Assembly: GCA_965243755.1 (NCBI GenBank)
Contig: CBDEVW010000006.1
Coordinates: 310,001 to 374,000 of the forward strand
DNA length: 64,000 nucleotides
Reading direction: 5' to 3'
Source of the DNA: JANSWY01 sp965243755
GTDB lineage: Bacteria > Bacteroidota > Bacteroidia > Cytophagales > Cyclobacteriaceae
Shown: positions 17,077 through 26,942 of the stretch, in pieces
Layout: the number at the start of each line of letters is the position of its first letter
Numbering within the stretch: the first letter of the stretch is position 1
The notes under the pieces: model-generated
What the model saw: only the letters and a program-made list of their open reading frames with translations
Databases searched by the model: none
What the model was told of the DNA's origin: nothing
Position numbers and translations under genes: made by a program

Positions 17077-17896
17077 TTGGAAGATAGAACTCCAATTTCA
17101 CCTGTAGCATAAAGTATGCATCATTATTAGAGGGGTCACCCCGCTCTCCACCAATCACCATTCGATCGTATGCTTCTGCATTAACCAACGGGATTTCGTC
17201 CTTGCGATTGGATAGTAGTTCCTGTGTCTGATTATCATATGGCCCTCCATATACAGTTGAAACATCGTCCAGATAGTCGGTGAAGGTGAATCGGTAACTT
17301 CCTTCGATGGTAAGGTTCATGAATTTAGTCACTTTCCCTTTAAAACCTATTCCCACAGGAATCACTGCAGTGTATTTGCCGTATGTCTGATTTTCTGTTT
17401 CCATTCCCCTCAGGAAAAACTTTTCATCCGCTATCTCGGCGTATGGATTGTACCTCATGATGCCTACCCCGGTAGCAAAATAGGGATCCCAGGTCTTTCG
17501 TTTGTGGTATTTACCCCGATATTTATTCAGGTAGAAGATGCCCTGCAGATTAAATTCTATGTTGTTGGACTTAAAGGATAGGTTTCTTTGTCTGGCAAAG
17601 GAAGAATCAGGGGCATTGCTATCTTTTCCTTTCAATCCAAAGAAAACTAATTCCACCCGTGCGCCAACATGGTCATATAATCGAGCTTCAAACCCGAGAT
17701 TGAGGTTGCCAATACCAGCACCAAGCCATTGCCCATGGTTTAATTCTCCATAGTAGCCATTTCGTGCACCACCTATGCTGGCACTAAAGTATCTGTCGAC
17801 AAAAATGTCACCAAAAAAGTTTTGGGCATTCCCGGTTAAGGGCAGAAGCGCCAATATCCAAATGATAATATTCCTGTAAAACACTTTTAGCAACAC
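17063..17896 (-). CDS. Outer-membrane beta-barrel protein, unknown role
   Basis: A 277-residue protein with a signal peptide (about residues 1-24, ending GNAQ-N). The mature part shows alternating strands with aromatic girdles and short turns (FSASIGGARNGYYGELN, LNLGFEARLYDHVGARVEL, YFATGVGIMRYNPYAEI, LTIEGSYRFTFTDYLDDV), as in eight-stranded barrels of Bacteroidota (DUF6089/OmpW-like). The end FMLQVKLEFYLPINVQ is barrel-like. No enzymatic motif. Its 3' end lies inside the aminotransferase gene. Functional link to that locus is unproven. Confidence 0.7.
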   Translation of the reverse strand: MLLKVFYRNIIIWILALLPLTGNAQNFFGDIFVDRYFSASIGGARNGYYGELNHGQWLGAGIGNLNLGFEARLYDHVGARVELVFFGLKGKDSNAPDSSFARQRNLSFKSNNIEFNLQGIFYLNKYRGKYHKRKTWDPYFATGVGIMRYNPYAEIADEKFFLRGMETENQTYGKYTAVIPVGIGFKGKVTKFMNLTIEGSYRFTFTDYLDDVSTVYGGPYDNQTQELLSNRKDEIPLVNAEAYDRMVIGGERGDPSNNDAYFMLQVKLEFYLPINVQ

Positions 17897-18174
17897 AATT
17901 AAAATCCTAAAAATAAGGGAATCCTGATAGAAAACGACTTTCGTTGGTATTTATTTAAAATCTATCTGTTGTGCCAGCCACATATCCGGGGCGCACGTTG
18001 ATCCGGCAAATATGTGGATAATTGCTGAAATATTTTGTAGGCTGATAAATAGCCTTTACTTTCACCATTTGAAGTTGGACAAAAGGTTCAATAAACAAGA
18101 GTAAAAGCCGTACTTTGTTCAATGATGCGGGAAAATTGAAGTTGGAACAAAGATGGTACATTTCAAGTGACAAC

Positions 18175-19278
18175 ATGATCAGATACAAATTTTCCAGACA
18201 AATTAATCAGGAGTTTGCAGTTACCTTAAAAAAACGTGTTAACGACTATTTCAAGGAGTCTGAACTAAGCCTCAATGGTAATTCGCAAATGGCCTTTAAG
18301 TCAATTCTGGCGTTAGGTTCTTATTTCACTTCGCTGGGCATTGTGATATTTTCCGGCACCACCAATTTATGGTTGTTATTCGGGCTATATATATTCATGG
18401 GATTCAGTGCAGCTTTTATTGGTACTGCTGTGATGCATGATGCTTTACATAGTTCCTTTTCAAAGAATAAGTGGGTCAACCGCGTCATGGGAATTTCAGC
18501 AGTGATGCTGGGTGCGGATCCCAACATGTGGAAGTTCCAACACAATGTGCTTCATCATACTTACACCAATATTGAGCACGCGGATGAGGACATAGCTTCA
18601 AGGTATATATTTAGATTTACACCAAATCAACCTAAGCGGTGGTTTCATCGGTATCAGCACATCTATGCTGTTTTCTTTTATGGTATTTCCACCATGCTTT
18701 GGGTAAGCTACCGGGATTTTGTAAAGATCGTGACCTACAGAAAAATGGGGCTGATTAAATCAAAGAAGGAATTCTCTAATTTGTGGGTAAAACTTGTGGT
18801 CAGAAAGCTGGTGTATTATGGTGTGTTCATTGTATTGCCAATTGTAATGACACCCCTTCCATTCTGGTTGGTACTTGTCCTTTGGGCAACTATGATGTTT
18901 ATTGCGGGATTGATGTTGAGTCTGATTTTCCAATCAGCTCATGTAGTACCCACTACATCGTTTGTGGCTCAGGAGAGTGCGGAAATTGAAGAAAACTGGG
19001 TGGTACATCAAATTGTATCCACTTCCAATTTTGCTATGCACAATAAAGTGTTGTCATGGCTGATTGGTGGGCTTAATTACCAGGTGGAGCACCATTTATT
19101 TCCTCATATTTGTCATGTGCATTATCCGGGGATAGCCAAAATCGTTCAGGAAACCACGAAGGAATTTGACCTGCCATATTATGCTGAGAAAACGTTCTTT
19201 AGTGCAGTAATGAAACATTTTAAGATGCTTAGAGCACTGGGAAAAATGGAGAAAACCGAGAAATTGGTTACTGCATAA
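18175..19278 (+). CDS. Membrane fatty acid desaturase (acyl-lipid/acyl-CoA type)
   Basis: From the ATG at 18175 the protein has 367 residues, the usual length; a TTG frame extends to 18115 but adds no conserved sequence. Two pairs of membrane helices flank the three di-iron histidine boxes: HDALH (88-92), HNVLHHTYTN (123-132) and QVEHHLFPHI (303-312). This is the arrangement of linoleoyl-CoA/delta-6-type front-end desaturases, though without a cytochrome b5 domain. It introduces a cis double bond into membrane fatty acids, probably to tune fluidity. Monocistronic; its last 11 bases overlap the convergent acetyltransferase gene. Confidence 0.92.
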   Translation: MIRYKFSRQINQEFAVTLKKRVNDYFKESELSLNGNSQMAFKSILALGSYFTSLGIVIFSGTTNLWLLFGLYIFMGFSAAFIGTAVMHDALHSSFSKNKWVNRVMGISAVMLGADPNMWKFQHNVLHHTYTNIEHADEDIASRYIFRFTPNQPKRWFHRYQHIYAVFFYGISTMLWVSYRDFVKIVTYRKMGLIKSKKEFSNLWVKLVVRKLVYYGVFIVLPIVMTPLPFWLVLVLWATMMFIAGLMLSLIFQSAHVVPTTSFVAQESAEIEENWVVHQIVSTSNFAMHNKVLSWLIGGLNYQVEHHLFPHICHVHYPGIAKIVQETTKEFDLPYYAEKTFFSAVMKHFKMLRALGKMEKTEKLVTA

Positions 19279-19813
19279 ACTCTTCTCTCAGGATGGCATA
19301 ATCGTAACAGTCAGTCCAGCCTGATTTGAGAGGAAGGGATTTCCTGCTAATGCCCTCTCTTGTCATTCCAAGTTTTTCTAATACCCGAATGGAGGCAAAA
19401 TGTGTAGTTGCACATCCTGCTTTTATCCGGTGTAAATTCAAATCTTCAAAACCAAAACGCAACAGTGCCATGGCCGATTCTGTCGCAAAACCTTTGCCCC
19501 AATGGTCTGGGTGGAATTTATACCAGATTTCGGCATCCTGATACTTTGGACTTCCCAGGTGAATTGCAGCCATTCCTAAAAACTTTTCGTTCCCATCCTC
19601 AACCGCAAAACAGTAATTTTTGATCTCAGTCTGCTCATGGACAGTTACCGTTTGTTTGACAACCTTTAAAGTTTCTTCAATCGATTGGGGAATTCCCAGT
19701 GTGTTAAATTCATCTACGGCTGGGAAAGAATGGATTTCATGGATGATCGCAGCATCTCCCAATTCTACCAGGCGGAGTTTTAGCCTTTTTGTAAATAATA
19801 CTGGTTTGCGCAT
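19268..19813 (-). CDS. GNAT acetyltransferase, RimJ/RimL type
   Basis: A 181-residue GNAT-fold protein of the RimJ/RimL group: LFTKRLKLRLVELGDAAIIHE at the N-terminus, DAEIWYKFHPDHWGKGFATESAMALLRFGF as motif A binding acetyl-CoA (HWGKGFATE), and NLHRIKAGCATTHFASIRVLEKLGMTREG as motif B. It transfers an acetyl group to an N-terminal amine or small molecule; substrate unknown. Single gene between the desaturase and the MFS exporter. Confidence 0.9.
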   Translation of the reverse strand: MRKPVLFTKRLKLRLVELGDAAIIHEIHSFPAVDEFNTLGIPQSIEETLKVVKQTVTVHEQTEIKNYCFAVEDGNEKFLGMAAIHLGSPKYQDAEIWYKFHPDHWGKGFATESAMALLRFGFEDLNLHRIKAGCATTHFASIRVLEKLGMTREGISRKSLPLKSGWTDCYDYAILREEFMQ

Positions 19814-19864
19814 TGCTAAACATACAAATTATCAGGAATAAACCTGCATTTACAGGTAGTTGAT

Positions 19865-21103
19865 TCAGGCTTGTTGAGCGGCTTTTGATTTCTTTAGTTT
19901 GTTTTGATAGAATACAGCAATCATTAAACCGGCAAACGGCAAGGCACTGATAAAGTAATACACATGATATCCCATTATTCCATATAAAGCAGCAGATACC
20001 ACTGGAAAGGCGGCCATGGAAAATGAATTGATTGATTCACTGATTCCCATAACTTCTCCCTGCTTAGCAGGATTGGCATGAATGGCTATAAGGGCATTGA
20101 AAGTTGGAAAACTAAGGGATAAACCGAGATTCATGATGTAATAAAAGGCAATAAAGAAATACAGGTTATCGGTCATAGTAATGGAGAATAGCCCGACCAC
20201 AGTACAAAACATACCAATCAGAAGGGTGTTGAATTCCCCAAATCGTTCAATGAATTTTTTAGATAGAAATGCCTGATTAAACGCCAGGAAAATCCCCACC
20301 ACAAACATGAAAAGTCCTAATTCCTTTTCATCAAACTGAAACAAATCAATGAGAAAAAGCGCAATGGTTCCAATATAGAAAGCCATCATCGCAGAAAAGA
20401 AAAACTTCATAACAAACAACAGTTTGACAATCGGTTTGGGCTGCACTTCTCTCATTCGTTTCAGGATCAACAGACTTTTGAGTAATGACTGTTTGGCTCT
20501 TACTGACCTTTTTTCTGGTGCATGTGATTCTTTGATCCATAAATATATTGTGATCAGCGTGATGATTGAAATAACAATTGAGGTGAGAATTGTCCCAATG
20601 TATCCAAGAGAAGACGCTGCGGTGAACCCACCCAATCCAGGTCCGATGATCATTCCCAGACCTACTATCCCGCCCAAATAACCAAATATATATGACTTTT
20701 CTTCCCTGGTCGTGATGTCTGCCACATAGGCATTAGTCACGGAAACATTTCCTCCGGTAATGCCATCCAGAATCCGTGAGCATGCAATGATCCAAAGCGG
20801 AAGTGCATAGCCAAACCATGGCACATCAGGAAGAAAAAGGGCAATTAGAAACACAATCCAGCTCAGCAAGGTACCTGCCTGACTTACCAGAAGGATAGGT
20901 TTTCTACCGTTGGAATCGGATAATGCACCCAGGTAGGGGCTGCCAATATACTGAAATGCAGAATACAAGGTAAGTAGAAGGCCATAGACCCATTTTGGTG
21001 CACCATAACTGGAGACCACAAATGGCAAAACAGGCATCAGAATGCTGAATCCTAATACATTCACAAAGGTCAATAAATAGGCAGGGATGAGTTTTTTGTC
21101 CAT
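19865..21103 (-). CDS. MFS efflux transporter, TetA-like DHA1 family
   Basis: A 412-residue, 12-helix transporter. The N-terminus LTFVNVLGFSILMPVLPFV and motif A GALSDSNGRKPILLVSQ between helices 2 and 3 are typical of the tetracycline-type drug:H+ antiporters; motif C lies in helix 5 (GGIVGLGMIIGPGLGG). The substrate is unknown and there is no TetR beside it, so resistance should not be assumed. Monocistronic, divergent from the ankyrin/WG gene. Confidence 0.9.
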   Translation of the reverse strand: MDKKLIPAYLLTFVNVLGFSILMPVLPFVVSSYGAPKWVYGLLLTLYSAFQYIGSPYLGALSDSNGRKPILLVSQAGTLLSWIVFLIALFLPDVPWFGYALPLWIIACSRILDGITGGNVSVTNAYVADITTREEKSYIFGYLGGIVGLGMIIGPGLGGFTAASSLGYIGTILTSIVISIITLITIYLWIKESHAPEKRSVRAKQSLLKSLLILKRMREVQPKPIVKLLFVMKFFFSAMMAFYIGTIALFLIDLFQFDEKELGLFMFVVGIFLAFNQAFLSKKFIERFGEFNTLLIGMFCTVVGLFSITMTDNLYFFIAFYYIMNLGLSLSFPTFNALIAIHANPAKQGEVMGISESINSFSMAAFPVVSAALYGIMGYHVYYFISALPFAGLMIAVFYQNKLKKSKAAQQA

Positions 21104-21230
21104 ATTGGAATTTTAGAGCCTTCAATACAACGCACCCTCAACTGATTAGTTCCGAAGATGAAGTTAATTTTAGGAAACATTGGAATGCGTAAACAGGAAA
21201 AGGTAATGACTTAGTTTTATATTTAAAGGT

Positions 21231-23252
21231 ATGAGTAAGATTTTGTGTGTTTTAATGCTGCTTACAGGTTGTTTTCCGCTTTTAGCTCAGGATAAGCTGG
21301 AACTTTACAATGCCCTGAGCAGGCGCGATTATGAAACAGTGATACGTGCAATCGAAAATGGAGCTGACCCGTTAAGCACCAGGTATTCCACAGGGGGGAG
21401 ACGCACATTGTTTAAGGTAATATCTGGCCAGGTTGGAGGAGGTGGTTATCCGGAGGCCGACTTGTTATCGATGACGCTTAAACATGAACAAAGTGATGGT
21501 AAAAAGGAAATGCTCAACACGATCATGCACTATGCAGCACACAAGGAACTATCACATGAAATATGGTATCTGGTAGAATACCTTGATCAATCGGATAACC
21601 TTACCGACACAGTAACATTAAAATGGATATTGAATAAAGCCAACCTCAACTTTTTTATTCCAATTAAGCAGGCCGTAGAGGGCAGGCACAATGTTTTTCT
21701 CAACGCGGTGATCGATCAGTTTGGGTGGGAGCCTTTCAGGGTTGACCTGATCAGGGCCGCTCTTTGTAGTGATTCTACCGAACTTATTGATGAGGTGATT
21801 AGTCGTTTTGGCGTTTTTCCTGTTGCCCAACATGGCATAAAGGCCATTGATGTTCTCGAAGGTCACACCAGGTATTGCACCAATGACTTTTCATACCTGA
21901 TTAAACTGTTGGTAAAGGGTGGGGCAAAATTTGATCAGCGAAATTCACTTAAGGAGACAATTACTGAAAATGCCGTAAGGGTAGATAACCTAGTTTTATT
22001 GAAGCAATTATCTGAGCTCACACCAGCCAGTTTTCAAGTCAGAAACAGTAATGGACAAAATCTATTGCATCTGGCCGCACCAAGACGTGACCTCAACATT
22101 ATGCAGTTTCTGATAGACATGGGTGTAGCTCTTGAAGCAAGGGATGCTGCTGGTAAATATCCCCATGATTATGCCTATGACTGGGACCTTGTCACCAGAA
22201 AATTGTTGGGAGATGAGCTGACATTGAAAGAATTGAATACCTTGTTTTTGACCAATGTTGCCAGATGGCCTGAAGAATCACTTTCAATCGAGGAGCGGTC
22301 AAAAATTAAGCAAGTGGTTGATTCAGATGAATTTGATACTCAGATAGTGGTAAGTGATCGATCGGATATCAGGAATGAGAAGTTGGAGCCCAATTACAAG
22401 GACCTGATTGAAATTGCGGAAGAGAACAGGTCCTGGAGTTTGTTTGCGGCTTTGTACAGCAACAAAAAGTGGAAATACAGTAAGCCAACATTATATTACG
22501 GCAACTTTTATGAAGCCAATGATACATCGTTTTTCAGAAATATGATTCCATTGCAGCCAGAGATTGGTGAGGACTTATTGGAAAAAATGGCCAATCGATG
22601 GGAGGGTAATTCAGGTGCAATGATCAGCACATTACTTGATGAATATTTTGTAAGAAAGGAAGAAGGAGGTAAAGTTTGGTTTGAGGATCCGGTTGGTAAT
22701 GCATTACTTAATGGCCAACGATTTAACTGGATTGGAGGATTGCAGAATGGGTTTGCCATTGCAGCGGTAGATGGGAAATATGGCATTGTGACAGTAGAAG
22801 GAGAGGAGTTGGTGTCGTTCGATTACGATACTATTTATGCTTCGCAGAAACAACATCAATATATGTTGCAAAAAACAGGAGAGATTAGGGTGATAGAAAT
22901 TAGGGCAAAGTCGGGGTTTGAAATTGAATTGGATGCGAAACTATCACCAGGGGAGCAATTAATTGAGAAATTTTATACTAATAGAAATGCTTATTACATC
23001 GTAGCAAAGAATGGCCAGGTTGGTCTCAGAAAGCAGTTTATTAAATCTTTATCCCCATACTTTGAAATAGCATATGATGAGATTAGGGCACTAACTTATT
23101 CCTATATTGGTGTGAGAAAAGGAAATAAATGGGCAGTTGCATATATGGGTCATTCAAAACCCAAATTAAAGTTCAAATATGAAGATGTCGAAGTGGAAAA
23201 CGAAACTGTGGTTAAAGTATTGAGGAAGGGAGTGTGGTCCTCGTTTCGTTGA
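21231..23252 (+). CDS. Secreted ankyrin-repeat protein with C-terminal WG-like repeats
   Basis: A 673-residue protein with a signal peptide (about residues 1-20, ending LLAQ-D). Residues about 22-330 contain ankyrin-like helices (LYNALSRRDYETVIRAIENGADPL; NLLHLAAPRRDLNIMQFLIDMGVALEARD), some strongly diverged. Residues about 330-480 are helical with no recognised domain. Residues about 505-673 contain WG/KWG-like beta units (GFAIAAVDGKYGIVTVEGEELVSFDYDTIY, YYIVAKNGQVGLRKQ, YIGVRKGNKWAVAYM). Both repeat types mediate protein contacts, so it is likely a periplasmic or surface scaffold. No catalytic motif. Upstream TTTAAAGGT is the nearest thing to a ribosome binding site. Confidence 0.75.
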   Translation: MSKILCVLMLLTGCFPLLAQDKLELYNALSRRDYETVIRAIENGADPLSTRYSTGGRRTLFKVISGQVGGGGYPEADLLSMTLKHEQSDGKKEMLNTIMHYAAHKELSHEIWYLVEYLDQSDNLTDTVTLKWILNKANLNFFIPIKQAVEGRHNVFLNAVIDQFGWEPFRVDLIRAALCSDSTELIDEVISRFGVFPVAQHGIKAIDVLEGHTRYCTNDFSYLIKLLVKGGAKFDQRNSLKETITENAVRVDNLVLLKQLSELTPASFQVRNSNGQNLLHLAAPRRDLNIMQFLIDMGVALEARDAAGKYPHDYAYDWDLVTRKLLGDELTLKELNTLFLTNVARWPEESLSIEERSKIKQVVDSDEFDTQIVVSDRSDIRNEKLEPNYKDLIEIAEENRSWSLFAALYSNKKWKYSKPTLYYGNFYEANDTSFFRNMIPLQPEIGEDLLEKMANRWEGNSGAMISTLLDEYFVRKEEGGKVWFEDPVGNALLNGQRFNWIGGLQNGFAIAAVDGKYGIVTVEGEELVSFDYDTIYASQKQHQYMLQKTGEIRVIEIRAKSGFEIELDAKLSPGEQLIEKFYTNRNAYYIVAKNGQVGLRKQFIKSLSPYFEIAYDEIRALTYSYIGVRKGNKWAVAYMGHSKPKLKFKYEDVEVENETVVKVLRKGVWSSFR

Positions 23253-23343
23253 GGTAAAGTGCTGTCATTCCTTTAATTAGTGATGAAATGATATAATTTT
23301 AAAGACACAAAGCTGTTTTAAATAGGTCCGAACATATAATCTT

Positions 23344-24441
23344 ATGAAACCACTTCTTCCCCTTGTCTTACTGGCTGCCCTGATGTTCCTGCAATCTTGT
23401 AAAAATGATGATGAATCTGATGGTTCCTTTTTTTCAGCATACGATTCCAGAAGTTTTTCCATGGGCTTTACTTCATGGAGTTACGGCCCGGAGTTGCAGG
23501 ATGTAGAAGACACGTATCAATTTCTGACCAATAACGGGGATATTTATGCGGAGCACATAGACAACCAAATCCCCTGGAGTGCATGGATCAATGACACAGC
23601 ACTTCCTGACGCTTTTATGAGTGAAATTGCTTTCCGAAAATCTAATAAAATTCCAGGGATGGATATGTTGTTGTCGGTAAGTATCCTCAATCTAAGCCGG
23701 AATGATCTGGCAGATGATTTTGACGGAGAAACCCCGGAATACACCTTTATCAATGATCCTGAAATAATCGATGCTTACTATAAACATATTGATTACCTCG
23801 TATCCGAATTGGACCCTAAATACCTGGTGATCGCAATAGAAGCCAATGAATTACTGATTCATTCACCTGAAAAGTGGGAGCAGTATCAGGTATTAATAGC
23901 GCAGGTAACTACTGATATTGCCTCCAAATACCCTGACTTAAGAATTTCAGAATCCATGACGCTGCACAATATGATCACACCGGATGTTGAAGATGTGGAT
24001 GCGTATATGATTGAGCTGGTTCCCCATATGAATCAATTGGATTTTGTAGCGATCAGTTTTTATCCATTTTTTAAACAGCAGAAAACGAGAGAAGAATTTC
24101 AGGCATCTTTCGACTTCCTTCACAGTCAGGTTACTCGCCCCATTGCTTTCGTTGAGACCGCACATTTGGCAGAGGACCTTGTGGTGGAGGGATTGAATTT
24201 GTCCATCCCCGGTAATGAAACAGAGCAGGATATCTACCTTCAAACATTACTTACCAACGCTCAGGAGCATGATTATGAGTTTGTGATCTGGTGGGCGCAC
24301 AGAGATTTTGATGCCCTGTGGGAAACTTTCCCGGATGAAGTCAAAGACATTGGTCAAATCTGGCGTGATACAGGTATCTTAAGTGAGAATGGGGAAAATA
24401 GAGAAGCTTATCAAAGCTGGTCTGCAGCATTTAAGAAATAA
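23344..24441 (+). CDS. Lipoprotein with TIM-barrel glycosyl hydrolase-like fold
   Basis: A 365-residue lipoprotein (lipobox FLQSC-K, Cys about 19). The rest resembles clan-A glycosidases, perhaps near GH53 endo-galactanases: an initial GFTSWSYGP strand, a strand ending VIAIEANELL with a candidate acid/base Glu (about 162), FVAISFYPFF, and a late strand PIAFVETAHLAED with a candidate nucleophile Glu (about 265), followed by EFVIWWAHRDFDALW. Spacing of the two Glu (about 100 residues) fits the fold, but the substrate and catalytic residues are inference. Single gene. Confidence 0.6.
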   Translation: MKPLLPLVLLAALMFLQSCKNDDESDGSFFSAYDSRSFSMGFTSWSYGPELQDVEDTYQFLTNNGDIYAEHIDNQIPWSAWINDTALPDAFMSEIAFRKSNKIPGMDMLLSVSILNLSRNDLADDFDGETPEYTFINDPEIIDAYYKHIDYLVSELDPKYLVIAIEANELLIHSPEKWEQYQVLIAQVTTDIASKYPDLRISESMTLHNMITPDVEDVDAYMIELVPHMNQLDFVAISFYPFFKQQKTREEFQASFDFLHSQVTRPIAFVETAHLAEDLVVEGLNLSIPGNETEQDIYLQTLLTNAQEHDYEFVIWWAHRDFDALWETFPDEVKDIGQIWRDTGILSENGENREAYQSWSAAFKK

Positions 24442-24593
24442 CGACTTCATTGGATAGCACAGGTTTGTGGTTTACGATTTACACTAATGATGTACTTCAA
24501 TTATTATATAAGCGGTCGTAATTCAGTGGATAAATTTTCATTTTTTGACCCGCATCATGCAGTTTTGCATCTGGTAAACACAATAGATTGAAG

Positions 24594-25331
24594 ATGGGCA
24601 AAAGAAGTAGCATGAATTACATCATCAGGACAAAGTTAGTAGGAATAGTATCATTTATTTTTTTATTCTCAAACAGCCAGGCACAGGAAATCCATGGTGA
24701 ACCTAATGTTTGGTTTTTGGCACTAACACAATACCAGGCGAAAGAGAAGCTTAACCTTGGTCTGGAACTTCATGCACGATTTGATGACTATCTCAACGAC
24801 GAACAACAATATTTGATCAGGCCATTTATTGAGTATTTTTCTAACGAAAGTGTTCGGTTGGCTTTTGGATACACCTACATATCAACTCATCCTTATGGGG
24901 ATTATCCATTACCAAGAACCAAGCCTGAGCACAATATCTGGGAGCAGGTAACACTACTGCATGATATTAATGAGACCAAAGTGATGCATAGATTTCGTCT
25001 TGAGCATCGCTGGCAGGGTAATTTAGCTGCCAATGGTACTGATGGCTCTTTTGATGTAGATGGCTATGATTTCAACAACAGGTTCCGGTACAGACTTACG
25101 CTCAATAGAAACCTAAATGATCATTTATTTATGACCATTTTCGATGAACTATGGGTAAGAGATGGAGACGGGTTATTTTATGATCGCAACTGGTTTTATG
25201 CTGGTGTTGGGTATCGTTTTAATGCCAATATTGCTATTCAGCCTGCATATCTCTATCAGTACGCACAAAATAACCCGACGAGATTTGAGAGGCACCATAG
25301 CCTGCAACTGACTGCATTTTTGAATTTTTGA
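24594..25331 (+). CDS. DUF2490 outer-membrane protein
   Basis: From the ATG at 24594 it is 245 residues; an in-frame TTG at 24588 and an ATG at 24612 (directly before the signal peptide) are alternatives. The signal peptide ends near NSQAQ-E. The mature part matches DUF2490: NVWFLALTQYQAKEKLNLGLELHARF, VRLAFGYTYIS, EHNIWEQVTL, HRFRLEHRW and FYAGVGYRFNANIAIQPAYLYQYA, with the alternating pattern of a 10-12 strand barrel and a terminal aromatic residue. The family's role is unknown. Confidence 0.82.
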   Translation: MGKRSSMNYIIRTKLVGIVSFIFLFSNSQAQEIHGEPNVWFLALTQYQAKEKLNLGLELHARFDDYLNDEQQYLIRPFIEYFSNESVRLAFGYTYISTHPYGDYPLPRTKPEHNIWEQVTLLHDINETKVMHRFRLEHRWQGNLAANGTDGSFDVDGYDFNNRFRYRLTLNRNLNDHLFMTIFDELWVRDGDGLFYDRNWFYAGVGYRFNANIAIQPAYLYQYAQNNPTRFERHHSLQLTAFLNF

Positions 25332-25417
25332 TGTTTTCTATTGTTAGTTTGTTTTGGATTAGTTAATTGCAAAGCTATTATTACCATTGGGAGTTTTGAT
25401 AAGTATAGCATTTCAAA

Positions 25418-25870
25418 ATGAATGGCTTTAAAAATTTGATTGTTTTTACCATTGTATCGCTGGTTTTAATTGGGCCTTTCATAATAAAGATTGGTTGGCC
25501 TTCCAGAGAGATTTATCCATCTGTGGTAATGCCAGCGGGAGCTGGTAAAATTAGTATAGGAGAAGAGGGTTTCACTTTTAAGAAAACTGAAATATGTTGT
25601 GTGTCTTTACCTGATAGGAAATATCAGTTATTGAATAATTCACAATTGACAAATCCAGCTCCGGTACAATATCTTTCTGCATTTATAAAGGCCGAATTTG
25701 GGCTTGATACAAAAAATGAGATGCTACAAATGGAGGGAAAGGAGTGGTGGAGGAATAAGTTAAGAGAATCAGGTTGTCTGGATTCAGTTATCATATTATT
25801 GACAAAACAAATTGAAACTGGAAACCTTTCAGAAAGAGTCATTGATGAGAAACATATTAACCTCTATTGA
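25418..25870 (+). CDS. Small membrane-anchored protein of unknown function
   Basis: I do not recognise this 150-residue protein. It has one N-terminal hydrophobic helix (about residues 6-24) and then a soluble domain with four Cys, including a CC pair (ICCVSLPDRKY) and GCLDSV near the C-terminus. It likely faces the periplasm. Its 3' end overlaps the start of the HTTM-like gene by 26 bases, so it is probably translated together with it, perhaps as a partner subunit. Confidence 0.6.
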   Translation: MNGFKNLIVFTIVSLVLIGPFIIKIGWPSREIYPSVVMPAGAGKISIGEEGFTFKKTEICCVSLPDRKYQLLNNSQLTNPAPVQYLSAFIKAEFGLDTKNEMLQMEGKEWWRNKLRESGCLDSVIILLTKQIETGNLSERVIDEKHINLY

Positions 25871-26942
25871 TTACCGACTTTCTTTAATTTTCAAGAGAGT
25901 GATTTCAAACCTTTCAATAGGAGAAAAGCACGAACCTCTGGCTTTATTCAGGATTATTCTTGGTGTTTTTGCGTTGATTCAAAATACATATTACGGAGGT
26001 TTTACTACCCTGCCTCCATCACTATACAACCCTCAGAAAATGAATTTTATAGGACTGTGGGACACAGTTCCTTCTGATCAATTAATCATCTGGCTGGATG
26101 GGTTACTTATTTTACTACTGGTTGCATTGATATTGGGGATCAAGGTAAGATTGGTGTCTTTTCTTGTTTTCATTATCACTATATTTTTGGAAGCCTATAA
26201 ATATAGTTACGGGAAGATTGATCATGCAATATTGTACAATCTGACCTTTATTGTTATCTCGTTTTGCAATACCGGGACTCAATATGCTTTGTGGAAAGAT
26301 AAACCTGTATCTGACAAAACTCAGAGTATAGCTATTGCATTATTTGGAACAGTAGTCTCATTTGGAATGTTTACAGCTGGGCTGCCAAAATTGTTGTCGT
26401 GGATAGATTTTGATCTGAGCACCAGCGGAATATTAAGATGGTATTATTATGGGTACTACATGTCGGAAAGAACTTTCCTTTTAGCTCCATTCTTTAAAAA
26501 TATACCCCTTGTCCTGGTGGAGTTAGCTGATTATATTATCCCACTATTTGAGGTCTCAGGACTTTTCTTTTTATTTCTTTCAAGGAAATACTGGCGTATA
26601 TGGCTGGTCTTGTTGTGCGTATTTCATTTTGTCACCACCTTAATCCTGAATATACCTTTTACGATTCATGTAATTGTTTATAGCATTTTTCTGCTACCTT
26701 ATAGGTTTCCAAATATTAAAATAAGTAACGTGGGTATGTTTAGCCTGATCATTCCGATCTCAATTGGTTTGGGTTTAAACTTTCTACTGGCCAGAATAAT
26801 GTTTGCTAGCAGATCAGTTTTTGAAATTAATATTGATATATATTCCAGTACTCTTTTATGGTTTGCAGCTATTGTAATCTACTTTCCGGTCGTTTTGAAT
26901 CTTGAGAACCAGCATCACTCTAAAATTGATTGCAGTGACTAA
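25845..26942 (+). CDS. HTTM-domain membrane protein (gamma-carboxylase-like membrane region)
   Basis: Starting at the ATG at 25845 the protein has 365 residues (a TTG at 25812 would add 11). It begins with a conserved EPLALFRIILGVFALIQNTYYGGF first helix and has about nine hydrophobic helices. SFGMFTAGLPKLLSWIDFD (Lys182) resembles the YFxxGLxKLxxxWL motif of horizontally transferred transmembrane (HTTM) proteins related to vitamin K-dependent gamma-carboxylase. No C-terminal beta domain is present. It is in an overlapping three-gene cluster with a small anchored protein and a glycosyltransferase. Its chemistry is unknown. Confidence 0.65.
   Translation: MRNILTSIDYRLSLIFKRVISNLSIGEKHEPLALFRIILGVFALIQNTYYGGFTTLPPSLYNPQKMNFIGLWDTVPSDQLIIWLDGLLILLLVALILGIKVRLVSFLVFIITIFLEAYKYSYGKIDHAILYNLTFIVISFCNTGTQYALWKDKPVSDKTQSIAIALFGTVVSFGMFTAGLPKLLSWIDFDLSTSGILRWYYYGYYMSERTFLLAPFFKNIPLVLVELADYIIPLFEVSGLFFLFLSRKYWRIWLVLLCVFHFVTTLILNIPFTIHVIVYSIFLLPYRFPNIKISNVGMFSLIIPISIGLGLNFLLARIMFASRSVFEINIDIYSSTLLWFAAIVIYFPVVLNLENQHHSKIDCSD

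Noticed and set aside
19865..21103. Tetracycline resistance gene
   Set aside because: The protein belongs to the same broad family, but no TetR regulator, mobile context or specific signature supports a resistance call.
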